Assembly (NCBI GenBank): GCA_002733495.1
Contig: NVVV01000066.1
Location: 1-47,535, forward strand
Length of the DNA stretch: 47,535 bases
Source of the DNA: Robiginitomaculum sp.
Lineage (GTDB): Bacteria > Pseudomonadota > Alphaproteobacteria > Caulobacterales > Maricaulaceae
Direction of reading: 5' to 3'
Shown here piece by piece: positions 9,015 through 16,251 of the stretch. Within the stretch, counting starts at the first letter, position 1, and each line of letters opens with the position of its first letter. Under the pieces are notes generated by a model that saw only the letters and a list, made by a program, of their open reading frames with translations, ran no database searches and was not told the origin of the DNA. The position numbers were made by a program, and so were the translations under genes.

Positions 9015-9370
9015 TTTAAACCTCTCATTCTTTGGTTAGCCGTTTCTAATTCGCGTGTCGGCGTTTTCTGGGACTTCTTGATGAAGCCGTGCAACAAAAC
9101 CATGGCCCCATCATGAATGCAGAAGAACACCCGCGAAATGCGCCCGCCAGAAAGATTGCTCCTGATTTCCCAAAGCCCTATATGGCCTTTGAGAGCACGA
9201 CATAATGGAATGCCCACGGGCCAGCCAAATTCTGCCGTACAAATATCCTCACCTATTGTTTTGCGGTCTTCCGCTTCCATAGCCAACAACCATTCCCGCA
9301 CGGGAACACGACCAGATTGGGACTCAAAAAGTCGCGCCGGTAAGCGCTTGTGCTCAACCATACGAGGCAT
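9011..9370 (-). CDS. HigB/RelE-type toxin (phage Gp49-like, putative mRNA interferase)
   Basis: 119 residues. The segment near ALKGHIGLWEIRSNLSGG and the later LLHGFIKKSQKTP place it in the Gp49-like/HigB family of the RelE superfamily, ribosome-dependent mRNA nucleases. Lys/Arg residues in the FIKKSQKTP motif are those expected at the active surface. Start: ATG at 9370 gives MPRMVEHKR; an in-frame ATG at 9361 is a second choice, and neither has a good ribosome binding site. The gene abuts a short palindrome (9371-9386). It is the first gene of a two-gene toxin-antitoxin operon, which appears intact. Confidence 0.87.
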   Translation of the reverse strand: MPRMVEHKRLPARLFESQSGRVPVREWLLAMEAEDRKTIGEDICTAEFGWPVGIPLCRALKGHIGLWEIRSNLSGGRISRVFFCIHDGAMVLLHGFIKKSQKTPTRELETANQRMRGLK

Positions 9371-9386
9371 GTATCATAAATGGTAC
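9371..9386. promoter_or_regulatory. Candidate operator of the toxin-antitoxin operon
   Basis: GTATCATAAATGGTAC is an imperfect palindrome (6 of 8 pairs) directly against the toxin start codon. On the minus strand it contains TATGAT, a possible -10 element. HigA-type antitoxins normally bind such dyads over their own promoter. No convincing -35 element at 16-18 bases was found, so the promoter assignment is weak. Confidence 0.35.
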
Positions 9387-9435
9387 TTATAATCAACACG
9401 GGAAAAACTTCCTCCCAATAGCTTTACAAATGACC

Positions 9436-9466
9436 TTGAACCTACAGTCGTTGTAGGGATTAGTCT
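9436..9466 (+). promoter_or_regulatory. MerR-type promoter with 19-bp spacer and central dyad (metal-regulator type)
   Basis: TTGAAC (9436-9441, -35) and TAGTCT (9461-9466, -10) are separated by 19 bases, and the spacer carries the dyad CCTACA-N5-TGTAGG (9441-9457). An overlong 19-bp spacer with a central dyad of the form CTAnAGT...TAGGG is the known layout of promoters controlled by MerR-family heavy-metal regulators such as CadR, PbrR and ZntR. It drives the downstream methyltransferase gene (ATG at 9510). No merR-like gene lies in the window, so the regulator would have to act from elsewhere. Confidence 0.55.
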
Positions 9467-9509
9467 GTCTGAACCATGCCTTTAAAGGCAGTTTCAGGAG
9501 GTTTAGACG

Positions 9510-10064
9510 ATGTCGACAATATTCTTGGCACAGGTCGCGGGCGTGTTGGCCAGCGGTGCGTTTTTGGCAGCGGTGATTTGGTCCATTGCTTTTCCGCAAA
9601 AGTGCATATGGCCGCCACAACGATCCACCTTTTGGAATCGGGCGCTCATCTGGGTTTTGACTGTGATCGCCATTGGCAGCATGTTCTGGTTGGGCCTGAC
9701 GGACTGGAATGCTTTTGGCTGGTCGGCAAAGCTGCGCTGGGGGCTGGGCCTGCCTTTGATGATTACCGGCAATATAGTGGTTTTTCACAGCGCTGCTTAT
9801 CTGGGATACAAAGCCACCAGCGGGGCCAAAACTGCCTTGCGAACCCATGGATTTTATCGCTATTCGCGCAACCCCCAATATACCGCTGACCTTTTTCTTT
9901 TTACCGGATGGGCGATTTTATCGGCATCGATTCACGCTTTGCCGGTGATTGTCATTACCCTCCTGACGCTTCTCATGGCCCCCTCTAGCGAAGAGCCGTG
10001 GCTGCGAAGACAATATGGCAAACCCTATGAGGACTATTGCCGTAAAGTGCGGCGTTTTCTATAA
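9510..10064 (+). CDS. Isoprenylcysteine carboxyl methyltransferase (ICMT)-like membrane protein
   Basis: 184 residues with four or five hydrophobic segments (about 5-27, 43-62, 75-96, 130-156). The C-terminal signature is that of the ICMT/PEMT-like family: THGFYRYSRNPQYTAD followed by EEPWLRRQYGKPYEDY. The family transfers methyl groups from S-adenosylmethionine at the membrane; bacterial members have mostly unknown substrates and are often found beside heavy-metal exporters and MerR-type regulators. That fits the promoter seen at 9436-9466. A strong ribosome binding site (CAGGAGG, 9495-9501) precedes the ATG. It is a single gene, followed directly by a broken acetyltransferase. Confidence 0.85.
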   Translation: MSTIFLAQVAGVLASGAFLAAVIWSIAFPQKCIWPPQRSTFWNRALIWVLTVIAIGSMFWLGLTDWNAFGWSAKLRWGLGLPLMITGNIVVFHSAAYLGYKATSGAKTALRTHGFYRYSRNPQYTADLFLFTGWAILSASIHALPVIVITLLTLLMAPSSEEPWLRRQYGKPYEDYCRKVRRFL

Positions 10065-10232
10065 CTGAAACATGATTATACGCACCGCTTGCTTGGCAGA
10101 TTTTTATGCCTGGTTACCGAGGCCGAGGATGGCGCGCAGGTCTATTGGCTGACCCAGGGTTTTAACACCGCCGGACGGCGTCTTTACGACAAGGGTGCCA
10201 AGGTCACGCCCTTCATCAAATATCAGCGCTAG
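10065..10232 (+). pseudogene. Relic of a GNAT-family N-acetyltransferase (C-terminal part only)
   Basis: Directly after the methyltransferase stop, an open frame without a start codon runs to TAG at 10230-10232. Its end reads QVYWLTQGFNTAGRRLYDKG and then VTPFIKYQR, the conserved C-terminal part of GNAT acetyltransferases (the 'YWLT..N..A..LYD...FI.Y' pattern). The N-terminal two thirds, including most of the acetyl-CoA binding motif, are missing. Its stop codon and the stop of the convergent methyltransferase gene share the palindrome CTAG (10229-10232). Confidence 0.6.
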
Positions 10233-10720
10233 ATTAGTCGTTTGTGCGGGGTATGTTTTATCTCATGCTCCAGCAGAAACCTTTTGGTTTCAAGGCCGCC
10301 GCCAAACCCGATCAACGTGTTGTTGGCCCCGATCACCCGATGACAAGGGATTACAATCGGCAAAGGATTGGCCCCATTAGCCGCCCCCACGGCCTGTGCG
10401 CCCCGTGGCCGCCCCACCCGTGCGGCCAGTTCGCCATAGGTGATGGTTTCGCCAAAGGGAATAGCGCACAAAGCCTGCCAGACGTCGTTCTGAAAGGGTG
10501 ATCCGTTCAAATATAAAGGCAAATCAAAGCTTTCCAATGCCCCGGCAAAATAGGCGTCTAATTGCGCTTTGGCACTTTGAAATGTGGTATCTTCACGCAC
10601 CCAGTTTTCCTTTATCTGGGCCTTATGATCTTTGTTGGCAAAGCTGATCAGGTGCAGGGTCTGCCCTTGCCCGGCCAGAAGAATCCGCCCCACAGGGCAC
10701 GCATAAAACGTGTATTTCAT
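10229..10720 (-). CDS. ogt: Methylated-DNA--[protein]-cysteine S-methyltransferase
   Basis: 163 residues from the ATG at 10720. It repairs O6-alkylguanine by suicidal transfer to cysteine. The active site PIVIPCHRV is intact (Cys126), and the helix-turn-helix region FGETITYGELAARVG precedes it. The frame is open further upstream to 10894, but that would overlap the divergent gene at 10842, and homology only begins near MKYTFYACPVG. ATGs at 10744 and 10813 are alternatives, and no start has a strong ribosome binding site. The length matches Ogt proteins, without the Ada regulatory domain. Confidence 0.88.
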   Translation of the reverse strand: MKYTFYACPVGRILLAGQGQTLHLISFANKDHKAQIKENWVREDTTFQSAKAQLDAYFAGALESFDLPLYLNGSPFQNDVWQALCAIPFGETITYGELAARVGRPRGAQAVGAANGANPLPIVIPCHRVIGANNTLIGFGGGLETKRFLLEHEIKHTPHKRLI

Positions 10721-10841
10721 CGTAAAACCATTGTTAGCGTGCATAGGTTTTCCACATTCTGCCGCAGGATAGTGCGCCCAGACGATCTTGCAAGAATCAT
10801 CCTCAATGACCATGTATCGCTGAGCCAAGGAAAACTCTGCC

Positions 10842-11342
10842 ATGTCCCCTGCCCTGACTGATCGTTTGACCCGCATCACAGCGGACTTTGCCACGGCGGC
10901 TCAATTAACGTCTGCCGATATGGCCGCAGCCAAGGCGGCTGGCTTTACCATGATCCTGAATGCGCGCCCCGATGGGGAAGAAGACGCTGACGAGCAACCG
11001 CCCAGCGCCCTTTTAAAGGCTGCCGCCCGTGAAACGGGCCTGGCCTATGCCTATGTGCCAATTTTGAACGGCGCAGTTTTTCCGCACAATGCGCTGATTG
11101 CGGCAGGCGAAGCGCTGGCAGATAATGACGGCCCGGTATTGGGTTTTTGCCTTTCCGGCATGCGCTCTTTACGGCTTTGGGCCTTATCCAGCGCCCTTTA
11201 TGGCAGTCTTGCGCCGCAAACCATGCTGACAGCGGCCACAGAAGCAGGCTTGTCGCTGGATGCCTTTGCCGATCACCTGGAGCGCCTTGCACGGAGTGAA
11301 GCCCCGCTCTATGTCGCCGATGATGCGGCCATGATGATCTAA
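10842..11342 (+). CDS. DUF442 / TIGR01244-type phosphatase or sulfurtransferase-like protein
   Basis: 166 residues in the dual-specificity-phosphatase-like fold of the DUF442 family, also found fused in BLH proteins that handle sulfide or persulfide. The P-loop is CLSGMRS (near residue 107), a C-x4-R motif; family members usually have CRSGTRS, so two loop positions differ here but the catalytic Cys and Arg remain. The early segment ITADFATAAQLTSADMAAAK and the NARPDGE motif also fit. AAGGAA precedes the ATG by about nine bases. The gene is divergent from ogt. The substrate is unknown. Confidence 0.75.
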   Translation: MSPALTDRLTRITADFATAAQLTSADMAAAKAAGFTMILNARPDGEEDADEQPPSALLKAAARETGLAYAYVPILNGAVFPHNALIAAGEALADNDGPVLGFCLSGMRSLRLWALSSALYGSLAPQTMLTAATEAGLSLDAFADHLERLARSEAPLYVADDAAMMI

Positions 11343-11480
11343 AAAGCGCACCAAAGCACGCTGCCGCCTCAACATGACAGGATTGTTAGAATTGTCCCGC
11401 TTGCATCCTTTGGGTGCGGTGCTAGCCTGCCTTTGGCGGCCTAATATCAGATAACAAACCGGGCCGAATGGGAGGCTATC

Positions 11481-12914
11481 GTGATCAAGCAATTCGTGCT
11501 GGCAAGCGCGTTGACCCTTGGGTGTGGCACAGCCACGGCTCAAATGGTCGAAGTCAATAAAAACCCTTTTCCCTCTACCTACAAAGCCATGACGGCAGGC
11601 CCGGTTCTTATCCGTGGCGCGCATGTGTTTGATGGTGCGGGGGCAGAGCTATCCAAGGCAGACTTGCTGTTGGAAGATGGAAAAATTACCGCCCTTGGCG
11701 AAAATCTGGAGGCACCGGAGGGAGCAACCGTCATTGACGGGGCCGGAAAATGGGTGACACCGGGCATTATTGATGTGCATTCACATCTTGGCGTTTATGC
11801 TTCGCCGAGTGTGCGGGCAACTGCGGATGGCAATGAAGTGACCAGCCCGGTTACTGCCGAAGTTTCATCAGAACACGGCGTCTGGCCACATGATCCTGGC
11901 TTTAACCGCGCCCGCGCTGGCGGCGTCACTGCCATGCTAATCCTGCCGGGTTCGGCCAATTTGTTTGGCGGTCGTGGCACTGTCTTAAAAAACGTGCCCT
12001 CGCGCACCGTGCAAGGCATGAAATTCCCGGATGCACCTTATGCATTAAAGATGGCCTGCGGCGAAAACCCAAAGCGGGTTTATGGGCAAAAAGGTGGTCC
12101 CGGCTCGCGCATGGGTAATTTCTCGCGCTATCGTAAAACATGGATCAAGGCCACAGCTTATAAGAAAAGCTGGGACGATTACCGCGAGGATTATGCCAAG
12201 TGGGAAGACGCAAAAAGCAGTAATAAGGACAAAAAGCGCAAGGATAAGGGCAAAGATAAAAAGCCCCCCAAAGCCCCCAAACGCAATTTACAGATGGAAA
12301 CCCTGATGGGGGTGTTGAACGGCGAAATTATCGTCAACATGCACTGCTATCGCGCCGATGAAATGGTGCAGGTCATCGATATGTCAAAAGAGTTTGGCTA
12401 TCATGTCGGGGCGTTTCACCACGCCGTCGAGGCCTATAAGATCGCAGACTTGCTGAAAGAAAACAAAACCTGCGCCGCCATGTGGGCCGATTGGGGCGGA
12501 TTTAAAATGGAAGCCTATGATTCCATCCGTGAAAACATCCCCATGGTCCATAATGCCGGGGCCTGCGCCATTGTGCATTCAGACAGCGGCGTTGGCATTC
12601 AGCGCCTGAACCAGGAAGCCGCCAAGGCCCTGGCCGATGGCAATAAAGCCGGTTTGAATATCACCCAGGGCGAAGCCTGGACATGGCTATCTTCCAACCC
12701 GGCAAAGCTGCTCGGCATTGGGGAAAAGACTGGCGCACTTAAGCCCGGCCTGAATGCCGATGTGGTGCTCTGGTCCGGCAATCCGTTTAGCGTTTATAGC
12801 CGCGCCGACATCGTTTTTGTCGACGGGGCCAAGGTCTTTGACCGCCATGACAAGGCCTATCAGGCCGTATCTGACTTTGAACTGGGACAGCCCGGTGAAG
12901 GAGATGAGAAATGA
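11481..12914 (+). CDS. Exported amidohydrolase with lysine-rich insertion
   Basis: 477 residues from a GTG start with GGAGG six bases upstream. A signal peptide ends near TATA|Q (residue 20), so it is periplasmic. The amidohydrolase fold is seen in the N-terminal beta-sandwich part (LIRGAHVFDGAGAE), then WVTPGIIDVHSHLG with the metal-binding HxH (about 99-101), further His residues in GAFHHAVEAYK (about 310), IVHSDSG with a possible catalytic Asp (about 365) and the C-terminal GLNADVVLWSGNPF. Residues of about 235-270 form a charged insertion of Lys/Asp/Pro not typical of the family, just after GNFSRYRKTW. The stop overlaps the next gene by four bases (ATGA). The substrate is unknown; imidazolonepropionase- or dipeptidase-type activity would be guesswork. 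Confidence 0.85.
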   Translation: MIKQFVLASALTLGCGTATAQMVEVNKNPFPSTYKAMTAGPVLIRGAHVFDGAGAELSKADLLLEDGKITALGENLEAPEGATVIDGAGKWVTPGIIDVHSHLGVYASPSVRATADGNEVTSPVTAEVSSEHGVWPHDPGFNRARAGGVTAMLILPGSANLFGGRGTVLKNVPSRTVQGMKFPDAPYALKMACGENPKRVYGQKGGPGSRMGNFSRYRKTWIKATAYKKSWDDYREDYAKWEDAKSSNKDKKRKDKGKDKKPPKAPKRNLQMETLMGVLNGEIIVNMHCYRADEMVQVIDMSKEFGYHVGAFHHAVEAYKIADLLKENKTCAAMWADWGGFKMEAYDSIRENIPMVHNAGACAIVHSDSGVGIQRLNQEAAKALADGNKAGLNITQGEAWTWLSSNPAKLLGIGEKTGALKPGLNADVVLWSGNPFSVYSRADIVFVDGAKVFDRHDKAYQAVSDFELGQPGEGDEK

Positions 12915-14188
12915 GTATTCTGAAAACAACAGCCACGGCCATTTCCCTACTTAGTCTGGCCTTTGCCGCCCCAACATGGGCAAAAACCATTGCCATTACA
13001 GGCGGGAAAGTCATCACCAATACCGCACAGGGCCATATCGAAAATGGCACTGTGATCATCAAGGATGGGAAAATCCTTTCCGTTGGTGTCGGCATTGCCA
13101 TCCCCGATGGGGCAACGCGCATTGATGCCAGTGGCAAATGGGTCACGCCGGGCTTGTTCACGCCGTTATCGCAAGTTGGTTTGGTGGAAATTGCCGCCGA
13201 ATCCAGCACCGATGACAGCAGCGCCAGTGATTCTGAATTTTCCGTTGCGCTGAATGGTGTTGATGGCTTTAACCCCAAAGCCGAAGCCATTGCCATTACC
13301 AAAATCGAAGGCATGACCCGCATTGCCGTAACCACGGGTGCCGGTGGCAATATTTTCTCTGGCGCAGGCTTTATTGCCAATACCAGTGGCGACATTGCCG
13401 ACAGTATTACCAAAAGTAAGGCCTTTATTTCGGTCCAGATGGGTGAACGCGGTGCCCGCATTGCCGGCGGCTCGCGCCCGGCGGCCTGGGCGTATTTGCG
13501 CAATGCCCTTAGCGAGGCGCGCAGTTACCGCCCTGGCCGTGAGAGCGAAGATGCCTTGCTCAACGGTCCCGATGCCATGGCGTTAAAGCCTGCAGCGGAG
13601 GGCCGCATGCCGTTATTGGTTTACGTGAACCGTGCCTCTGACCTGATGACGCTCATCCGCTTACACAATGATCAACCAAAGCTGAACCTTGTCGCCGTTG
13701 GCGCCACTGAAGGTTGGATGGTTGCCGACAAGCTGGCCGCAGCCGGTATTCCGGTCATTTTAGAGCCACAAAACAACCTGCCCTCGAGTTTTGAATCGCT
13801 GGGGGCGACCATGACCAATGCAGCCCGTCTGCAAAAAGCCGGTGTCACCATAGCCATTGCCCAGCTTGGCGAAGCGTTTAATGCACGTCTGGCCCCGCAA
13901 CAGGCCGGTGATGCGGTGGCCAATGGCCTGTCATGGGATGCGGCCTTTGCCGCCATTACCAGCGCTCCGGCCAAAATCTTTGGTCTTGGTGATCGTCTTG
14001 GCGCCCTGTCCGACGGCATGACCGCCGATGTGGTGGTGTGGGATGGTGACCCGCTGGAACTGATGAGCAGCCCCGATCATGTCTTTATCGGGGGTGAGGA
14101 ACAGACACTGACATCACGCCAGACCAAATTGCGCGATCGTTATCTGGACCTTGAAACGGTCAAAGATGCACCTTTCGCCTATCGTTAA
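12911..14188 (+). CDS. Exported amidohydrolase-like protein lacking the HxH metal motif
   Basis: 425 residues with a signal peptide (cleavage near PTWA|K). It has the amidohydrolase outline: an N-terminal beta-sandwich (ITGGKVITNTAQGHIENG), then WVTPGLFTPLSQVG, and a C-terminal MTADVVVWDGDPLE. Where active members have DxHxH, this protein has LFTPLSQVG, and no other His-rich metal site is evident. It is therefore probably not a metal-dependent hydrolase and may be a partner subunit of the preceding amidohydrolase, with which it is translationally coupled. This is inference from gene coupling and motif loss. Confidence 0.8.
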   Translation: MSILKTTATAISLLSLAFAAPTWAKTIAITGGKVITNTAQGHIENGTVIIKDGKILSVGVGIAIPDGATRIDASGKWVTPGLFTPLSQVGLVEIAAESSTDDSSASDSEFSVALNGVDGFNPKAEAIAITKIEGMTRIAVTTGAGGNIFSGAGFIANTSGDIADSITKSKAFISVQMGERGARIAGGSRPAAWAYLRNALSEARSYRPGRESEDALLNGPDAMALKPAAEGRMPLLVYVNRASDLMTLIRLHNDQPKLNLVAVGATEGWMVADKLAAAGIPVILEPQNNLPSSFESLGATMTNAARLQKAGVTIAIAQLGEAFNARLAPQQAGDAVANGLSWDAAFAAITSAPAKIFGLGDRLGALSDGMTADVVVWDGDPLELMSSPDHVFIGGEEQTLTSRQTKLRDRYLDLETVKDAPFAYR

Positions 14189-14205
14189 GGGGTAAAACCC
14201 GATTA

Positions 14206-14245
14206 AATGCAGGCCGGACAGGGATTTGTCTGCCTGGCCTGCATT
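14206..14245. repeat. Strong intergenic hairpin
   Basis: AATGCAGGCC (14206-14215) pairs perfectly with GGCCTGCATT (14236-14245), with partial extra pairing inside. It lies 18 bases after the amidohydrolase-like gene. There is no T-run on either side, so it is not a classic intrinsic terminator; it may protect the 3' end of the mRNA. Confidence 0.55.
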
Positions 14246-14325
14246 GACTTGGGACCGCGTAGCACTATGGTCCGTGGCGCGCAGAATGCTTTTATTGTTG
14301 CGCCCATTTTTTTACCTTGGTGCCT

Positions 14326-15870
14326 ATGAATTTTGAAGACCTGGGGCTTGGCCCCAAAATCCTTAAAGCCGTTGCAGAAAGCGGCTATACCGAACCGACA
14401 CCGATCCAGGCCGAAGCCATTCCTCATGTGTTGGCCGCGCGGGATGTGTTAGGTATTGCGCAAACCGGGACCGGCAAGACCGCGTCCTTTACCCTGCCAA
14501 TGATCGATATTCTCAGCCGTGGCCGCGCCAAGGCGCGCATGCCGCGCTCGCTAATCTTAGAGCCTACCCGTGAGCTAGCCGCACAAGTTGCCGAGAACTT
14601 TGAAAAATACGGTAAGTACCACAAGCTTTCCATGGCCTTGCTCATTGGCGGCGTGGCCTTTGGCGAACAAAACCGCAAGCTGATGCAGGGCGTTGACGTG
14701 CTGGTCGCTACGCCCGGGCGCCTGTTGGACCATATCGAGCGCGGCAATTTGTTGATGAATGGCGTGCAATTGCTGGTTGTCGATGAAGCCGACCGCATGT
14801 TGGACATGGGCTTTATCCCCGATATTGAGCGCATTTTTAAAATGACGCCCTTTACACGCCAAACTCTGTTTTTCTCAGCCACCATGCCGCCGGAAATTCA
14901 GCGCATCGTCGATACCTTCTTGCATAACCCAAAGAAGGTTGAGGTCACGCGCCCAACCGCGACTGCAGATACTATTGTACAACTTTTGATTCGGCTGGAT
15001 CGTAATGATGTCCGCCATAAGAACGAGGCCTTACGCAAAGCCATAGATGAGCACAATGTGCGTAACGCCATTGTTTTTTGCAATCGCAAACGCGATGTGG
15101 ACCGGGTTGCCGCGTTTCTAAAAAAGGCCAAATATAGTGCCTCGCCAATTCATGGCGATCTGCCACAAAGTGTGCGGACACAAACACTGGAAAACTTCAA
15201 AAATGGCGATGTAAGACTATTAATTGCCAGTGATGTTGCCGCCCGTGGCCTGGATATTCCTGATGTCAGCCATGTGCTGAATTATGACGTCCCTTCACAT
15301 CCTGAGGATTATATCCACCGTATTGGCCGCACAGGACGTGCCGGGCGCGAAGGCCATGCCATCACCATTGCTACGCCAGCGGACGCAAAATACCTGGCGG
15401 CTGTGCAAAACCTGATTGGTCAGGATATACCTGAGAGCCTCGGCGAAAAAAAACCTGGTGCTTCCAGGACGCAAACACCAGAAACTAATACAGGGGTTCA
15501 GCCTCCAAAAGAAACCACACCAGCGGGCAGCAAGAGACGCCCCGTCAGACGCAGAGTACGCGGACGTTCAGCTGTGAGCACGCCAGCTGTGGAAACACCG
15601 GCACCGATTGCAGAGACACCAGAAGAGAAAACCCAAAGACCAGCACGGCGAAAAGTGCGATCTGGGAAATCTAAACCCCAAAACGCTTCTCCAGAGCCAG
15701 CGCCAATGGAGGCAGTACAACCCCAAATAATTGAGAAGCCTCAAGTGGGCGAAAAACCCACGGCACCAAAACGTGAATCATCTCAGCGACAATCCCGATC
15801 TGAAAAACCTGGAAAACAAAGCGGCCAGATGGGTTTTGGGTCTGCCATGCCTGATTTTTTTAAAAAATAA
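14326..15870 (+). CDS. DEAD-box ATP-dependent RNA helicase (RhlE-like)
   Basis: 514 residues from the ATG at 14326 (in-frame TTG 14317 and GTG 14320 lie just upstream; no ribosome binding site is obvious). The complete motif set is seen: Q motif YTEPTPIQAEAIP, AQTGTGKT (I), PTRELA (Ia), DEAD in VVDEADRMLDMGF (II), SAT (III), and HRIGRTGRAGREG (VI). The core ends near residue 365. The remaining 150 residues are a basic, Pro/Lys/Arg-rich, disordered tail (RPVRRRVRGRS, RPARRKVRSGK), as in RhlE-type helicases of ribosome assembly and RNA decay. It is monocistronic, followed by a 380-bp AT-rich gap. Confidence 0.92.
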   Translation: MNFEDLGLGPKILKAVAESGYTEPTPIQAEAIPHVLAARDVLGIAQTGTGKTASFTLPMIDILSRGRAKARMPRSLILEPTRELAAQVAENFEKYGKYHKLSMALLIGGVAFGEQNRKLMQGVDVLVATPGRLLDHIERGNLLMNGVQLLVVDEADRMLDMGFIPDIERIFKMTPFTRQTLFFSATMPPEIQRIVDTFLHNPKKVEVTRPTATADTIVQLLIRLDRNDVRHKNEALRKAIDEHNVRNAIVFCNRKRDVDRVAAFLKKAKYSASPIHGDLPQSVRTQTLENFKNGDVRLLIASDVAARGLDIPDVSHVLNYDVPSHPEDYIHRIGRTGRAGREGHAITIATPADAKYLAAVQNLIGQDIPESLGEKKPGASRTQTPETNTGVQPPKETTPAGSKRRPVRRRVRGRSAVSTPAVETPAPIAETPEEKTQRPARRKVRSGKSKPQNASPEPAPMEAVQPQIIEKPQVGEKPTAPKRESSQRQSRSEKPGKQSGQMGFGSAMPDFFKK

Positions 15871-16251
15871 ACCTGAAGTTTAAGCATTAAAGCCAAGCAC
15901 ACGCTTTAACAAAAGGCCTTACCAACAAAATTAAAAAATAATACGCAGAGAAAAACTTTATAAATTTACGTGCAAGATAGTAAACCGTTTAATTTCGGTA
16001 CTGTAAATTATTTTTATTGCTCTTGTAATCACATCAGTGCAAGCAATCGCATGCCATGTGATTTTCCTGCTCAAAACTCACCATTAAATATATAGCCTCT
16101 ATTACTTATATAGAGTTGTGTATGGCTATGACCCTGCCACCTTATAAAAAATATCTCATGCCTTCTTTACTCTCTGTTCGGGTTTTGCGGTTTATGTTCT
16201 CGCAAATGTATTTTACCCGGCGCCTAAAAGGGCCGTATTAGGGACAGAGAC
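15871..16251 (+). other. AT-rich intergenic region with possible small ORF 16122-16241
   Basis: The 380 bp before the diguanylate cyclase are AT-rich. A short inverted repeat TTAAAGC/GCTTTAA (15887-15893/15903-15909) has no T-run. CTCTAT-N7-ATAGAG (16097-16115) is a small dyad near possible promoter sequence. From 16122 an ATG opens a 39-codon ORF (MAMTLPPYKKYLMPS..., basic and hydrophobic) that stops at 16241, ten bases before the cyclase ATG; its ribosome binding site is poor. It may be a leader peptide or chance. Confidence 0.35.

Noticed and set aside
15887..15909. Terminator for the DEAD-box helicase gene
   Set aside because: The TTAAAGC/GCTTTAA hairpin is followed by CAAAAGG rather than a T-run and has only seven AT-rich pairs.
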